A stretch of 64,000 nucleotides of DNA, from assembly GCF_900114215.1 (NCBI RefSeq), contig NZ_FOSG01000002.1, positions 186,001 through 250,000 on the forward strand, written 5' to 3'. The notes under the pieces are model-generated. The model was not told the DNA's origin. It saw only the letters and a list, made by a program, of their open reading frames with translations, and did no database searches. Positions 27,701-36,881 of the stretch are shown piece by piece; position 1 is the stretch's first letter, and every line of letters starts with the position of its first letter. The stretch is from Streptomyces mangrovi. Lineage in GTDB: Bacteria > Actinomycetota > Actinomycetes > Streptomycetales > Streptomycetaceae. The position numbers were made by a program, and so were the translations under genes.

Positions 27701-28505
27701 GGCCCGCCCCGAGGCGCTGGTGATGTGGGAGGCGCAGTTCGGCGACTTCGTCAACGGCGCGCAGACGGTCGTGGACGAGTTCATCTCCTCGGCCGAGCAG
27801 AAGTGGGGCCAGACCTCCGGCGTCACGCTGCTGCTGCCGCACGGCTACGAGGGCCAGGGCCCGGACCACTCCTCGGCCCGGATCGAGCGCTTCCTCCAGC
27901 TGTGCGCGCAGAACAGCATGACGGTCGCGGCGCCGACCCTGCCGTCGAACTACTTCCACCTGCTGCGCTGGCAGGTGCACAACCCGCACCACAAGCCGCT
28001 GATCGTCTTCACCCCGAAGTCGATGCTCCGGCTCAAGGCGGCTACCTCGAAGGCGGCGGAGTTCACCTCCGGCGGCTTCCGCCCGGTCGTCGGCGACTCC
28101 TCGGTGGACCCGGCCCAGGTGCGCAAGGTCGTCTTCTGCTCCGGCAAGGTCTACTACGACCTCGCCGCCGAGCGGAGCAAGCGGGGCGTGACCGACACCG
28201 CGATCATCCGGCTGGAGCGGCTGTACCCGCTGCCCAGCAAGGAGATCCAGGCCGAGATGGCCCGCTACTCCGGCGCCTCGACGATCGTGTGGGCGCAGGA
28301 GGAGCCGGCGAACCAGGGCGCGTGGCCGTTCATCGCGCTCAACCTGGTGGACCACCTCGACCTGTTCATCGGCTCGGGGAAGGCCCCGAACGCGGACCGG
28401 CTGCGCCGGGTCTCGCGTCCGTCGTCCTCCTCCCCGGCGGTGGGCTCGGCCAAGCGCCACCAGGCCGAGCAGCAGCAGCTGGTCAACGAGGTCTTCGACC
28501 TCTGA
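24714..28505 (+). CDS. kgd: 2-oxoglutarate decarboxylase/dehydrogenase E1-E2 fusion
   Basis: 1263 residues from GTG 24714. Order: SucA-type N-terminal helix ([27 protein letters not shown]); a ~90-residue Ala/Pro/Lys linker; an E2o-like acyltransferase domain (about 145-380) with [17 protein letters not shown] holding the catalytic His; then the ThDP-dependent E1o domain ([51 protein letters not shown]). This is the actinobacterial KGD/OdhA architecture, which links the TCA cycle at 2-oxoglutarate and in Mycobacterium and Corynebacterium is inhibited by the FHA protein GarA/OdhI. It has no lipoyl domain of its own. It is monocistronic, with a strong terminator. Confidence 0.96.
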   Translation: MSPQAPKTSSSPRTEQDGQGKSPAAGFGANEWLVDEIYQQYLQDPNSVDRAWWDFFADYKPGQAAGGAAAPSASKPAGEPQASQASQPRQTAPAAKAPAAEPAKAAPAKSEPAAKAAPPKSEPAKPATEAAPAGSGDGRAAGPEYVPLRGPSAAVARNMNASLELPTATSVRAIPVKLLIDNRIVINNHLKRARGGKVSFTHLIGYAMVQALKAMPSMNHSYTEKDGKPTLVKPDHVNLGLAIDLVKPNGDRQLVVAAIKKAETLTFFEFWQAYEDIVRRARNNKLTMEDFSGVTASLTNPGGIGTVHSVPRLMPGQGLIIGVGAMEYPAEFQGTSQDTLNKLGVSKVMTLTSTYDHRVIQGAASGEFLRIMHQLLLGENDFYDEIFKALRIPYEPVRWLRDIDVSHDDDVTKAARVFDLIHSYRVRGHVMADTDPLEYEQRKHPDLDITEHGLTLWDLEREFAVGGFAGKSLMKLRDILGVLRDSYCRTTGIEYMHIQDPKQRKWIQDRVERPHSSLERDEQLRILRRLNAAEAFEVFLQTKYVGQKRFSLEGGESVIPMLDAVLDAAAEARLDEVVVGMAHRGRLNVLANIVGKSYAQIFREFEGNLDPKSMHGSGDVKYHLGAEGTFTGLDGEEIKVSLTANPSHLEAVDPVVEGVARAKQDIIGKGGTDFTVLPVQLHGDAAFAGQGVVAETLNMSQLRGYRTGGTVHVVINNQVGFTAPPESARSSMYATDVARMIEAPVFHVNGDDPEACVRVARLAFEFRQAFNKDVVIDLICYRRRGHNEADNPHFTQPVMYNLIDKKRSVRKLYTESLIGRGDITLEEAEQALQDFQGQLEKVFTEVRDATSQPAPAEVPAPRAEFPVSVDTGVSAEVLKRIAESQVNIPERITVHPRLLPQLQRRAAMVEEDRIDWAMGETLAVGSLLMEGTPVRLAGQDSRRGTFGQRHAVLVDRETGEDYTPLLYLSEEQARFNVYDSLLSEYAAMGFEYGYSLARPEALVMWEAQFGDFVNGAQTVVDEFISSAEQKWGQTSGVTLLLPHGYEGQGPDHSSARIERFLQLCAQNSMTVAAPTLPSNYFHLLRWQVHNPHHKPLIVFTPKSMLRLKAATSKAAEFTSGGFRPVVGDSSVDPAQVRKVVFCSGKVYYDLAAERSKRGVTDTAIIRLERLYPLPSKEIQAEMARYSGASTIVWAQEEPANQGAWPFIALNLVDHLDLFIGSGKAPNADRLRRVSRPSSSSPAVGSAKRHQAEQQQLVNEVFDL

Positions 28506-28576
28506 GGCTCTGAGGCTCTGAGGCCGGCAAGACCGGCAGAGGGGCCGAGGGCGGCCCGCCGCCGTCCGCAGGCCCC

Positions 28577-28615
28577 GTGGGGCCCGTACCGTCACCTCGA
28601 CGGTACGGGCCCCAC
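28577..28615 (+). terminator. Strong terminator after kgd
   Basis: GTGGGGCCCGTACCGTC (28577-28593) pairs perfectly with 28599-28615 over 17 bp around the loop ACCTC. Confidence 0.85.
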
Positions 28616-28662
28616 GCCCGTGGTACCGACGCACGACCATCCGGCCCCGACAGGAGACGGCC

Positions 28663-28839
28663 ATGTACTTCACCGACCGCGGTATCGAGGAGCTGGCGCA
28701 GCGGCGCGGCGAGGAGGAGGTCACCTTCGAGTGGCTCTCCGAGCAGCTGCGGACCTTCGTCGACCTCAACCCGGACTTCGAGGTCCCCGTCGAGCGGCTG
28801 GCGACCTGGCTGGCGCGCCTGGACGACGAGGACGAGTGA
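28663..28839 (+). CDS. Tiny DUF6104-type protein
   Basis: 58 residues from ATG 28663 after CAGGAGACGGCC, a strong ribosome-binding site. The protein (start MYFTDRGIEELAQRRGEEEV, end TWLARLDDEDE) is acidic and well biased to G/C third positions. It matches what I remember of the conserved actinobacterial DUF6104 family. It has no membrane segment and no Cys. It sits between the kgd terminator and the DUF4097/PadR promoter and looks monocistronic. Function unknown. Confidence 0.8.
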   Translation: MYFTDRGIEELAQRRGEEEVTFEWLSEQLRTFVDLNPDFEVPVERLATWLARLDDEDE

Positions 28840-28882
28840 CGGCGGGCGGCCCCCGCGCCCGCGGTGCGGCCGTGTCCTCTCC

Positions 28883-28935
28883 TTGACTTCGCGCCACCGC
28901 GATATATCGTGTCTCTTCAGGGACGCGATATGTCG
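28883..28935 (+). promoter_or_regulatory. Promoter and paired palindromes, likely PadR operator
   Basis: TTGACT (28883-28888) and TATCGT (28905-28910), 16 bases apart, form a promoter. CGATATATCG (28900-28909), a perfect palindrome, overlaps the -10; a near copy CGATATGTCG (28926-28935) overlaps the next start codon, 26 bases centre to centre. Two equal boxes, one over the -10 and one at the start, suggest autorepression by the PadR protein encoded in the same unit. Confidence 0.65.
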
Positions 28936-29868
28936 TCGTACGCCGATGCAGGGGAGGCCGCCGTGCCAGGCCGGTCCGAGTGGTCCGTGGACGCGCCGTG
29001 CGAGCTCGTCTTCGAGGAGGAGGTCCACACCCTGCGGGTGCGCGTCGTGGGCGGCGCGGTGAACGTCGTCGGCACCGACGCCCCGCCCGCCAGGCTGGAG
29101 GTCGGGGCCGTCACCGGCCCCCCGCTGACCGTCCGGCTGGAGAACGGCACGCTCACGGTCGCCTACGACGACCTGCCCTGGAAGGGGCTCCTCACCCTCC
29201 TGGACCGCGAGGCCCGGCGGCACAGCGCCGACGTCTCGCTCGCCGTGCCCGCCGGCGTCCGGGTCGAGGTCGGCGTGGTCGGGGCCGACGCGATGGTCAC
29301 CGGCATCGAGGGGGGCACCGAGGTGCGGGGAATCACCGGCGGCGTCACGCTGGTGGGCCTGCGCGGCGACGCACGGGCCCACACGGTCTCCGGCGGTGTG
29401 CAGGCGCAGGGCGTGACGGGGGGCCTGCGCTTCAACTCCGTCTCCGGCGATCTGACGGTCATCGACGGCGGCGGCTCGCCGGTGCGGGCCGACTCCGTCA
29501 GCGGCGACATGGCGGTCGATCTGGCCCCGGCACGGGAGCGGCGGCGCACCGACGTCCGGCTGAACTCCGTGTCGGGCGGGATAGCGCTGCGGCTGCCGGA
29601 GCCGGCCGACGCCGCCGTGGAGGCGGGCACCGCCGCGGGCGCGGTCTCCTGCGCCTTCGAGGAGCTGCGGATCTCCGGGCAGTGGGGCGCCAGGCGGGTC
29701 ACCGGCACCCTCGGCACGGGCGACGGGCTGCTGCGGGCCGCCACCGTCTCCGGCTCGATCGCCCTGCTGCGCCGCCCGGAGCCGGACACCGGCGAGGAGG
29801 CCGGTGCCCCCTTCGCGGCCGGCGGCACATCCGCGCCGGCCGAGCCCTCCCCCCGTAAGGACGTGTGA
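28930..29868 (+). CDS. DUF4097-family beta-helix-like protein
   Basis: 312 residues from ATG 28930, though GTG 28963 (VPGRSEWSVDAPCELVFE) is an equally plausible start. The body is a series of beta-strand repeats with VSG turns (HTVSGGVQAQGVTGGLRFNS, VSGDLTVIDGGG, DSVSGDMAVDLA, NSVSGGIALRL, ATVSGSIALL), typical of DUF4097 adhesin-like repeats. No signal peptide is visible, so it is probably cytoplasmic. It lies 1 base before the PadR gene, a pairing common in Streptomyces, and the pair is likely co-regulated. No biochemical role is known. Confidence 0.85.
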   Translation: MSSYADAGEAAVPGRSEWSVDAPCELVFEEEVHTLRVRVVGGAVNVVGTDAPPARLEVGAVTGPPLTVRLENGTLTVAYDDLPWKGLLTLLDREARRHSADVSLAVPAGVRVEVGVVGADAMVTGIEGGTEVRGITGGVTLVGLRGDARAHTVSGGVQAQGVTGGLRFNSVSGDLTVIDGGGSPVRADSVSGDMAVDLAPARERRRTDVRLNSVSGGIALRLPEPADAAVEAGTAAGAVSCAFEELRISGQWGARRVTGTLGTGDGLLRAATVSGSIALLRRPEPDTGEEAGAPFAAGGTSAPAEPSPRKDV

Positions 29869-29869
29869 C

Positions 29870-31027
29870 ATGCCCCCCGTCTTCGCCCACGGCCGACTGC
29901 GCCTGTACCTGCTGAAGCTGCTCGACGAGGCGCCGCGCCACGGCTACGAGGTGATCCGGTTGCTGGAGGAACGCTTCCAGGGGCTGTACGCGCCCTCGGC
30001 CGGCACCGTCTACCCGCGGCTGGCCAAGCTGGAGGCCGAGGGGCTGGTCAGCCACACCACCGAGGGCGGCCGCAAGGTCTACTCGCTCACCGACGCCGGC
30101 CGCGCCGAGCTCGCCGGCAGGCAGGGCGAGCTGACCGAGCTGGAACTGGAGATCCACCAGTCGCTGGCGGCCCTGGCCGCCGACATCCGCGAGGACGTCA
30201 GCGGCGCGGCCGGCGACCTGCGCCGCGAGATGCGCGAGGCGGCCGAGCGGACCCGCGGCGCCGGGCAGGCTCCGGGTTCCGGGCAGGCTCCGGGTTCCGG
30301 GGGAGGCGAAGGTACCGAGGGCGACGGTACGTCCGCGCCCGGCTGGGAGAAGGCCTGGGAGAGCGTCCGGGAGGGCTCCTGGGGCGACGAGGACGCGCTG
30401 CGGGCCGCGCGCGAGGAGATGCGCCGGGCCGGTGAGCAGTGGAAGGAGCAGGCCCGCCGCGCCCGCCAGGAGGCCCAGCAGGCCAGGCTCCAGGCGCGCA
30501 AGGCCCGGCAGGCGCGGGACGCCGCCCGCCAGGAGGCCGAGCGGATCGCCCGCCGGGTCCAGGAGCAGGTCCAGTCACACGTCCAGCAGGGTGACTGGCA
30601 GGGAGCGGTGCGCGCGGGCATGTCGGAGCTGGGCAGGCACCTGGGCGGTCTGGGAGGCCTGAACGGTCTGGGCAACCTGGGAGACCTCGGAGACCTGGGC
30701 GGCTCCGCTCGCTCCGGCCGGAGCGAGCCCCGGCCGGAGCGAGCGGAGCCGGACGAACGGGCGGGCGCGGAGCGGACGTCGGCCCCGGAGTGGGCCGAGG
30801 AGCCCGCCACGCCGTCCGGCGACCCCCGGCGCGATCTGGAGCGGCTGCTGGACCGGTTCCGCGACGACGTGCGGGACGCGGCCCGCGACCACGGCGTGGA
30901 CGAGGAGCGGCTGCGCGAGGCCCGCCGCCATCTGTCGACGGCGGCGGCCCGCATCGTCTCCCTGCTGCGCTCGCCCGGCACGGACGGCACGAACGGCCCG
31001 AACGGCACCGGCTGCCCCGGGGCCTGA
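29870..31027 (+). CDS. PadR-family regulator with long coiled-coil tail
   Basis: 385 residues from ATG 29870. The N-terminal PadR winged helix is clear: [20 protein letters not shown], then [20 protein letters not shown] and a [15 protein letters not shown] wing. PadR proteins are usually 100-200 residues; here a very long C-terminal part follows, with an Ala/Arg/Gln coiled coil (about 195-250), a run of Gly-Leu-Asn/Asp repeats ([20 protein letters not shown], about 262-281) and a final helical block. DNA repeats at 30263-30298 and 30700-30751 fall in the expanded part. It probably represses its own operon through the paired CGATAT boxes. Confidence 0.9.
   Translation: MPPVFAHGRLRLYLLKLLDEAPRHGYEVIRLLEERFQGLYAPSAGTVYPRLAKLEAEGLVSHTTEGGRKVYSLTDAGRAELAGRQGELTELELEIHQSLAALAADIREDVSGAAGDLRREMREAAERTRGAGQAPGSGQAPGSGGGEGTEGDGTSAPGWEKAWESVREGSWGDEDALRAAREEMRRAGEQWKEQARRARQEAQQARLQARKARQARDAARQEAERIARRVQEQVQSHVQQGDWQGAVRAGMSELGRHLGGLGGLNGLGNLGDLGDLGGSARSGRSEPRPERAEPDERAGAERTSAPEWAEEPATPSGDPRRDLERLLDRFRDDVRDAARDHGVDEERLREARRHLSTAAARIVSLLRSPGTDGTNGPNGTGCPGA
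30263..30298. repeat. 18-bp perfect tandem duplication inside padR-type gene
   Basis: GGGCAGGCTCCGGGTTCC is present twice in tandem (30263-30280 and 30281-30298), encoding a duplicated hexapeptide in the flexible linker. Being in frame, it changes linker length only. Confidence 0.9.
30700..30751. repeat. 21-bp perfect inverted repeat inside padR-type gene
   Basis: Positions 30700-30720 and 30731-30751 are perfect reverse complements around a 10-base loop, within the coding sequence after the Gly-Leu repeats. It would form a strong mRNA hairpin in mid-gene. Confidence 0.9.
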
Positions 31028-31067
31028 AAGCACGGTGGCCCGCCTCCCCGGGGACGGTGGCGGGCCG

Positions 31068-32030
31068 TCAGACCGTCAGGACGATCTTGCCGAAGAGGTC
31101 GCCCGCCGCCATCTTCTCGAAGCCCTCGCGTGCCCGGCCCAGCGGCAGCGTGGAGTCGATCACCGGGCGGACGCCCTTGGCCGCGCAGAAGTTCAGCAGC
31201 CCGGCCAGTTCCTCCTTGGAGCCCATCGTGGAGCCGACGACCTTCAGCTCCAGGAAGAAGATCCGGTTCAGCTCGGTGGCCGGCGGGTTCGGGCCGCTGG
31301 TGGCGCCCGAGATGACCAGCCTGCCGCCGGGCTTGAGGGACTTCACCGAGTGGGACCAGGTGGCGGCCCCGACCGTCTCGATCACCGCGTCCATCCGGTG
31401 CGGCAGCCGTGCGCCGCTCTCGAACGCCGCCTCGGCGCCCAGTTCCTCGGCCCGCCCGCGCTTGGCCTCGTCCCGGCTGGTGGCGAAGACCCGCAGGCCC
31501 GCCGCGGCGCCCAGCACGATGGCGGCCGTGGCGACGCCGCCGCCCGCGCCCTGCACCAGGACGGAGTCCCCGGGGCGCACCTCGGCGTTGGTGAAGAGCA
31601 TCCGGTACGCGGTCAGCCAGGCCGTCGGCAGGCAGGCCGCCTCCTCGAAGGAGAGCTCCTTCGGCTTGGGCAGGACGTTCCACTGCGGTACGGCGACCCG
31701 CTCGGCGAAGGTGCCCTGGTACTTCTCGGTCAGGATCGAGGGCCGCTCGCGCGGCCCGACCCCGTGCCCGGTCGCGCCGATGACGGAGTAGAGCACGACC
31801 TCGTTGCCGTCGGCGTCCACCCCGGCCGCGTCGCAGCCGAGGATCATCGGCAGCGACTCCTCGTCCAGGCCGACACCGCGCAGGGACCACAGATCGTGGT
31901 GGTTGAGGGACGCCGCCTTGACGTCGACGGTCGTCCAGCCGAGCGGAACGTCCGGCTCCGGACGCTCGCCCAGCTCCAGTCCGGTCAGCGGATTGTCTCG
32001 GTCGATGCGCGCGGCATAGGCAGCAAACAT
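31068..32030 (-). CDS. Zinc-type dehydrogenase / quinone oxidoreductase
   Basis: 320 residues from ATG 32030; TAGGGT 7 bases upstream and no ribosome-binding site indicate a leaderless transcript. GroES-like N-terminal half ([37 protein letters not shown]) and Rossmann half with [20 protein letters not shown] identify the medium-chain dehydrogenase/reductase superfamily. The structural-zinc cysteines of true alcohol dehydrogenases are absent, so a zinc-free NADPH:quinone/enone reductase is likelier. It converges with the PadR gene; the substrate is unknown. Confidence 0.9.
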   Translation of the reverse strand: MFAAYAARIDRDNPLTGLELGERPEPDVPLGWTTVDVKAASLNHHDLWSLRGVGLDEESLPMILGCDAAGVDADGNEVVLYSVIGATGHGVGPRERPSILTEKYQGTFAERVAVPQWNVLPKPKELSFEEAACLPTAWLTAYRMLFTNAEVRPGDSVLVQGAGGGVATAAIVLGAAAGLRVFATSRDEAKRGRAEELGAEAAFESGARLPHRMDAVIETVGAATWSHSVKSLKPGGRLVISGATSGPNPPATELNRIFFLELKVVGSTMGSKEELAGLLNFCAAKGVRPVIDSTLPLGRAREGFEKMAAGDLFGKIVLTV

Positions 32031-32153
32031 GATCCAAACCCTAGGCCGAGCCGGGCCGCCGCGGAACAGGACAGCCGTGTGACACTCGCCGCCGGCCCGC
32101 ACCGACGGCCGGGTGAACGGCCGGGTGGCACGGACGGCGCCGGAAGGACGGAA

Positions 32154-32190
32154 GGGCGGTGCGGGCCCCGGCCCGGGGTCCGCACCGCCC
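32154..32190 (-). terminator. Terminator of the amino-acid ABC operon
   Basis: GGGCGGTGCGG (32154-32164) pairs with CCGCACCGCCC (32180-32190); the intervening GCCCCGGCCCGGGGT can pair internally. It starts 20 bases after the ATPase gene ends on the reverse strand. Confidence 0.7.
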
Positions 32191-32209
32191 TCGCGACGGC
32201 GTCCGCCTC

Positions 32210-32983
32210 TCAGAGGACCTTCGACAGGAACGCCTTCGTCCGCTCGTGCTGCGGATCGGTCAGCACATCGCGCGGATGGCCCGACTCCACGACCACGCCG
32301 TCGTCCATGAAGACCAGCGAGTCGCCGACCTCCCGGGCGAAGCCCATCTCATGGGTGACGACGACCATCGTCATGCCGTCCTCGGCCAGTCCGCGCATGA
32401 CGTCCAGCACCTCGCCGACCAGCTCCGGGTCGAGCGCCGAGGTGGGCTCGTCGAAGAGCATCAGCTTGGGCTCCATCGCCAGCGCGCGGGCGATGGCCAC
32501 CCGCTGCTGCTGGCCGCCGGAGAGCTGGGAGGGGTAGTTGTCGGTCCGGTTGCCGAGTCCGACCCGCTCCAGCAGCTTCAGGGCCCGTTCCCGGGCCGCC
32601 GTCTTCGACTCGCCCTTGACCTGGACGGGCGCCTCCATGACGTTCTCCACCGCGGTCATGTGCGGGAAGAGGTTGAAGCGCTGGAAGACCATGCCGATGT
32701 CGCGGCGCTGGGCGGCGACCTCGCGCTCCTTGAGCTCGTAGAGCTTGTCGCCCTTCTGCCGGTAGCCGACCAGATGGCCGTCGACCGACAGCCGCCCGGC
32801 GCTGATCTTCTCCAGGTGGTTGATGCAGCGCAGGAAGGTGGACTTGCCGGAGCCGGACGGGCCGACCAGGCAGAACACCTCGCCCGCGGCGACCTCCAGG
32901 TCGATGCCCTTGAGGATGTGGGCGTGGCCGAAGGACTTGTGGACGCCTTCCGCCTTCACCATCGGGACAGCTGGGGTGGTCAT
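32210..32983 (-). CDS. Polar amino-acid ABC transporter ATPase
   Basis: 257 residues from ATG 32983, whose ATGA overlaps the permease stop. All ABC motifs are intact: Walker [15 protein letters not shown]-loop [12 protein letters not shown], signature [15 protein letters not shown], Walker [15 protein letters not shown] and the switch His in VVVTHEMGF. Similarity is to GlnQ/HisP-type subunits for polar amino acids such as glutamate and glutamine. It is the last gene of a three-gene reverse-strand operon (binding protein, permease, ATPase) and powers import across the membrane. Confidence 0.95.
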   Translation of the reverse strand: MTTPAVPMVKAEGVHKSFGHAHILKGIDLEVAAGEVFCLVGPSGSGKSTFLRCINHLEKISAGRLSVDGHLVGYRQKGDKLYELKEREVAAQRRDIGMVFQRFNLFPHMTAVENVMEAPVQVKGESKTAARERALKLLERVGLGNRTDNYPSQLSGGQQQRVAIARALAMEPKLMLFDEPTSALDPELVGEVLDVMRGLAEDGMTMVVVTHEMGFAREVGDSLVFMDDGVVVESGHPRDVLTDPQHERTKAFLSKVL

Positions 32984-33984
32984 ACCGTCTTCCCTCCCAC
33001 CCGGCTCGGCGTGCGGAACGAGGTGAGGCTCTTGCTGATCCGCTGCCACGGCGTGGGCGGCAGGCTGCGGGACGAGCCGCGCTGGAAGTAGCGCTCCAGG
33101 TAGAACTGGCCGACGCTGAGGATCGTGGTGAGGATCAGGTACCAGATGGTCGCCACCAGCAGCAGCTCCATCACCTCCAGGTTCCGCGAGGAGATCCTGG
33201 TGGCGGAGAACAGCAGCTCGCTGTACTGGATGGCGTAGGCCAGCGACGAGGTCTTGAGCATGTTGATGAACTCGTTGCCGGTCGGCGGGATGATGACCCG
33301 CATGGCCTGCGGCAGCACGATGCGGCGCATGGTGCGCGAGCCGGTCATCCCGAGCGCGTGGGCCGCCTCGGTCTGGCCCTCGTCCACCGACTGGATGCCC
33401 GCGCGGCTGATCTCGGCCATGTAGGCGGCCTCGTTCAGGCCCAGGCCCAGCAGCGCGGCGAGGAACGGCGTCATCACGTCGTTCATCTCGTCGCGGTAGA
33501 AGCCCAGGTCCAGGATCGGGAAGATCAGCGCCAGGTTGTACCAGATCAGCAGCTGCACCAGGACGGGGGTGCCGCGGAAGACCCAGATGTAGCCCCAGGC
33601 GACGGACGACATCACCGGGTTCTTCGACAGCCGCATCACCGCGAGGAGGGTGCCGAGCACCACGCCCATGAGCATGGCGAGCAGGGTGATCCACAGGGTG
33701 TTGACCGCACCGGTGAGGATCGTCTCGTGGTTGAGGTAGCGCCCCACCGTCGGCCAGGTGATGTCGGCGCCCACGAAGGCCGCCACCACCAGGCCGAACA
33801 GGACGAGCACGATCGCGGCGCTTATCCAGCGGCCGTAGTGGCGCACCGGGATGGCCTTGACGGCCTCGGGCGGCACCGGGGAGCTCTTGGCCACCGGCAC
33901 CGCACCGCCCGCCCCGGCTCCACCGCCCTCGGTGTTGGAGGCCGGCACCGGCGCGGATGGTGCCTTGTCTTCAGGTTCGGACAC
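32980..33984 (-). CDS. Polar amino-acid ABC transporter permease
   Basis: 334 residues from GTG 33984. A 55-residue disordered N-terminus precedes several membrane helices ([40 protein letters not shown]). The EAA loop [20 protein letters not shown] contacts the ATPase. This is the HisM/GlnP type of permease. Only one permease is encoded, so it probably forms a homodimer. It is 43 bases downstream of the binding-protein gene. Confidence 0.95.
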   Translation of the reverse strand: MSEPEDKAPSAPVPASNTEGGGAGAGGAVPVAKSSPVPPEAVKAIPVRHYGRWISAAIVLVLFGLVVAAFVGADITWPTVGRYLNHETILTGAVNTLWITLLAMLMGVVLGTLLAVMRLSKNPVMSSVAWGYIWVFRGTPVLVQLLIWYNLALIFPILDLGFYRDEMNDVMTPFLAALLGLGLNEAAYMAEISRAGIQSVDEGQTEAAHALGMTGSRTMRRIVLPQAMRVIIPPTGNEFINMLKTSSLAYAIQYSELLFSATRISSRNLEVMELLLVATIWYLILTTILSVGQFYLERYFQRGSSRSLPPTPWQRISKSLTSFRTPSRVGGKTV

Positions 33985-34027
33985 GGAGAGTTACCTTTGC
34001 TGTGGAACTACGGAGGTTCGCTGCGGC

Positions 34028-35002
34028 TCACTTGCCGCCGTTGACGGTGGCCTCCTCGACCCCGGCGTCGGTGACCTCCCACTTCTCCAGCACCTTCTGG
34101 TACTCGCCGTTCTCGATGATGGCGTCCAGGGCCGCCTTGATGGCGTCGCGCAGCTCGGTGTTCTCCTTGCTGACGGCGATGCCGTAGGGGGCGGCGTCGA
34201 TCTGGTCGCCGACGACCTCGAAGTCCTCACCGCCGCCGGAGGTCTTGGCGTTGTACGCGGCGACCGGGTAGTCGTTGATGTCGGCGACCGCGCGGCCCTG
34301 CTTGACCTGGAGGAGCGCCTCGGTGTCCTTGTCGAAGGCGAGGATCTTGATCGGCTTGTCGCACTTCTCGCTCTGCGCCTCGGCGAGCTCCTCGTTCGCC
34401 GTACCGCGCTGGAGCGCGACGGTCTCGCCGCAGAGGTCGTCCAGGGACTTGATGCCCTCCGGGTTGCCCTTCTTGACCAGGATCGTGGAGCCGGCCCGGA
34501 AGTAGTCGACGAAGTCGACGCCCTCGCCGACCTTCTCGCCCTTGTCGTCCAGGCCCTCCTGGCGCTGCTTGGTGTCGGTCATCGCCGACATGATGATGTC
34601 GTGGCGACCGGAGTTCAGACCGGTGATCAGCCCGTCGAAGGTGCCGTTGCCGAACTCGAACTCGACGCCGAGCTGCTTGCTCAGGGCCTCGCCCAGGTCG
34701 GGGTCGATACCGGCGATCTCGTCGTTCTCGTCGTAGAACTCGACCGGCGCGTACGCGATGTCCGAGCCGACCTTGATGACGCCGGCGGACTGGATGTCCT
34801 TGGGGAGCTTGTCGAACAGCGGCGCCTCGGAGCTCTTGGCCTCGCCGCCGCCCTTGCCGCCCTCGTCGGTCTGGTCCCCGCACGCGGTCAGCAGCAGGGA
34901 GCCGGTGATCGCGACGGCCGCGGCGGCGGCCAGGCGCCGGCGCGCGGACGGCCCGCGGGAGCCTTCCACCGAGGGCAGGGGGCGGTTGGTGCGTGCGGTC
35001 AT
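34028..35002 (-). CDS. Amino-acid-binding lipoprotein of ABC transporter
   Basis: 324 residues from ATG 35002 after AGGAGGACCCCCTC. A lipobox (SLLLTACG, Cys41) marks a membrane-anchored lipoprotein. The periplasmic-binding fold of family 3 is evident (IKVGSDIAYAPVEFYDENDE near the start, GLITGLNSGRHDIIMSAMTD, later GNPEGIKSLDDLCGETVALQ). Ligands are probably glutamate, glutamine or a similar polar amino acid. It is the first gene of the operon; TTGACA at 35133-35128 is a candidate -35. Confidence 0.94.
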   Translation of the reverse strand: MTARTNRPLPSVEGSRGPSARRRLAAAAAVAITGSLLLTACGDQTDEGGKGGGEAKSSEAPLFDKLPKDIQSAGVIKVGSDIAYAPVEFYDENDEIAGIDPDLGEALSKQLGVEFEFGNGTFDGLITGLNSGRHDIIMSAMTDTKQRQEGLDDKGEKVGEGVDFVDYFRAGSTILVKKGNPEGIKSLDDLCGETVALQRGTANEELAEAQSEKCDKPIKILAFDKDTEALLQVKQGRAVADINDYPVAAYNAKTSGGGEDFEVVGDQIDAAPYGIAVSKENTELRDAIKAALDAIIENGEYQKVLEKWEVTDAGVEEATVNGGK

Positions 35003-35560
35003 GAGGGGGTCCTCCTGCGGGGTGATGTGGAGTGTCCGGGGTCGTCCGGGCACGCCCGGGGCGCGCGGCGACACTGCGTGATGTGGGCATCTTGCCATCC
35101 GGACACCCGAGGTCAGGATGCCTGGCATGTCAAAATCGGATAACGGGCGACCGGGAAAGATCGGCGCCTGACGAGACGTATGCCACCACCCGCCCGGCCG
35201 CCTCGCTCAAATGAGCGGCGGCGCGCACACAGGGGGAGAGAGCTTCATCACTCCCCTCCCGCGGCGTCGATCGGCCTTCCACCCTCTCTACAGGCTCTTT
35301 GCCCAGGATGCCCCATGTCCGGCGCACTTCGCGGGCAGCCGGTGAGACGGAAGACATTCGTGCACGGTGGCGCTCATCCGGTAGAAAGAGCAGTTACACC
35401 CCTCACCCGGGGACCAGGGCGTGAGTGCGACGCGCCCGGCGTCCGTTACCACCTCGACGGCGGCCCCATCCGCCGGAGAGGCCGCGGACGTGGTGCCCGC
35501 CCGCGCCTCGACCAGGCAGCGGCCACCCTCGATCAGGAATTTCAGCAAAGGGGTCAAAAA
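35003..35560. promoter_or_regulatory. Divergent control region, ABC operon and malic enzyme
   Basis: 558 bases hold no convincing gene. TTGACA (35133-35128, reverse strand) is a likely -35 for the transporter operon. An imperfect dyad (GGATGCCTGGCATGTC) lies beside it. On the forward strand GGTAGAAAGAG near 35380 may be a -10 region for malic enzyme. A GTG at 35421 opens a frame that shifts into another phase from the malic enzyme and is not supported. Confidence 0.45.
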
Positions 35561-36766
35561 GTGGCAGCGGAGATCGTCAATTCCCAGGGCAAGCTGGACG
35601 GCGGCGTCGAGTCGGCCATCGATCCGGCGTTCGCCCTGCACCGCGGCGGCAAGATGGCGGTCCGGGCGACCGTGCCGGTGCGGGACGCGGACGACCTTTC
35701 CCTGGCCTACACGCCGGGTGTGGCCAAGGTGTGCAGCGCCATCGCCGAGCAGCCGGAACTGGTCCACGACTACACCTGGAAGTCGCAGGTCGTCGCGGTC
35801 GTCACGGACGGAACCGCGGTGCTGGGCCTGGGCGACATCGGCCCGCAGGCGTCGCTGCCGGTGATGGAGGGCAAGGCGATCCTCTTCAAGCAGTTCGGCG
35901 GCGTGGACGCGGTCCCGATCGCGCTGGACTGCACCGACGTGGACGAGATCGTGGAGACCGTCGTCCGGCTCGCGCCCTCCTTCGGAGGCGTCAACCTGGA
36001 GGACATCTCCGCTCCGCGCTGCTTCGAGATCGAGCGCAGGCTCCAGGAGCGCCTGGACATCCCGGTCTTCCACGACGACCAGCACGGCACGGCGATCGTC
36101 ACGCTCGCCGCGCTGCGCAACGCCGCCCGGCTGCGCGGCGTCGCACTCGGCGAACTGCGCGCGGTCATCTCCGGGGCCGGCGCGGCCGGGGTGGCCATCG
36201 CGAAGATCCTGGTGGAGGCCGGCATCGGCGACGTGGCGGTCTGCGACCGCAAGGGCATCGTCTCGGCCGGCCGCACCGACCTCACCGACGTCAAGCGGGA
36301 GCTGGCGGGCTTCACCAACAAGGCCAAGCTGAGCGGATCGCTGGAGTCCGCGATGGACGGCGCGGACGTCTTCATCGGCGTGTCCGGCGGCACGGTCCCC
36401 GAGGAGGCCGTCGCGAGGATGGCGAAGGACGCCTTCGTCTTCGCCATGGCCAACCCCACTCCGGAGATCCACCCGGACGTCGCCCGCGGTTACGCCTCGG
36501 TCGTCGCCACCGGCCGCAGCGACTACCCGAACCAGATCAACAACGTCCTGGCCTTCCCCGGCATCTTCGCCGGCGCCCTCCAGGTGCGGGCCTCGAAGAT
36601 CACCGAGGGCATGAAGCTGGCCGCCGCCGAGGCGCTGGCCGCGGTGGTCTCCGACGAGCTGAGCGCCGACTGCGTGATCCCCTCCCCGTTCGACGAGCGG
36701 GTCGCCCCGGCGGTGACCTCCGCCGTCGCCGCCGCCGCCCGTGCGGAGGGCGTGGCGCGGCGCTGA
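35561..36766 (+). CDS. Malic enzyme, probably NADP-dependent
   Basis: 401 residues from GTG 35561, with AAAGGGG upstream. Motifs of the MaeB-type malic enzyme are present: [51 protein letters not shown] [13 protein letters not shown] with metal-binding acids, [16 protein letters not shown], and the Rossmann motif [19 protein letters not shown]. It decarboxylates malate to pyruvate with reduction of NAD(P). From memory the S. coelicolor equivalent (SCO5261) is NADP-dependent and supports lipid and antibiotic precursor supply. It has no C-terminal phosphotransacetylase domain, unlike enterobacterial MaeB. Confidence 0.93.
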   Translation: MAAEIVNSQGKLDGGVESAIDPAFALHRGGKMAVRATVPVRDADDLSLAYTPGVAKVCSAIAEQPELVHDYTWKSQVVAVVTDGTAVLGLGDIGPQASLPVMEGKAILFKQFGGVDAVPIALDCTDVDEIVETVVRLAPSFGGVNLEDISAPRCFEIERRLQERLDIPVFHDDQHGTAIVTLAALRNAARLRGVALGELRAVISGAGAAGVAIAKILVEAGIGDVAVCDRKGIVSAGRTDLTDVKRELAGFTNKAKLSGSLESAMDGADVFIGVSGGTVPEEAVARMAKDAFVFAMANPTPEIHPDVARGYASVVATGRSDYPNQINNVLAFPGIFAGALQVRASKITEGMKLAAAEALAAVVSDELSADCVIPSPFDERVAPAVTSAVAAAARAEGVARR

Positions 36767-36800
36767 GCGCCGGTCGAGCGCCCACCGTGTGACACGGTCG

Positions 36801-36840
36801 CGCGGGGGCGGTACGGGCCTGGTCCCGTACCGCCCCCGCG
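36801..36840. terminator. Terminator between malic enzyme and methyltransferase
   Basis: CGCGGGGGCGGTACGGG (36801-36817) pairs with 36824-36840 over 17 perfect bp around CCTGGT; it serves two convergent genes. Confidence 0.85.
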
Positions 36841-36881
36841 GCCTTTCCACCCGCGAGCCGTCTCCGGGCCGCCGGCCCCGG

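Noticed and set aside
24960..28769. 1269-codon open frame antiparallel to kgd
   Set aside because: It mirrors the kgd coding frame; high-GC third positions leave the opposite strand open. It has no domain and an abnormal composition.
35421..35864. GTG-started frame before malic enzyme
   Set aside because: It runs into the malic enzyme gene in another phase; after 35561 it is clearly a shadow, and the upstream part has no recognised domain.
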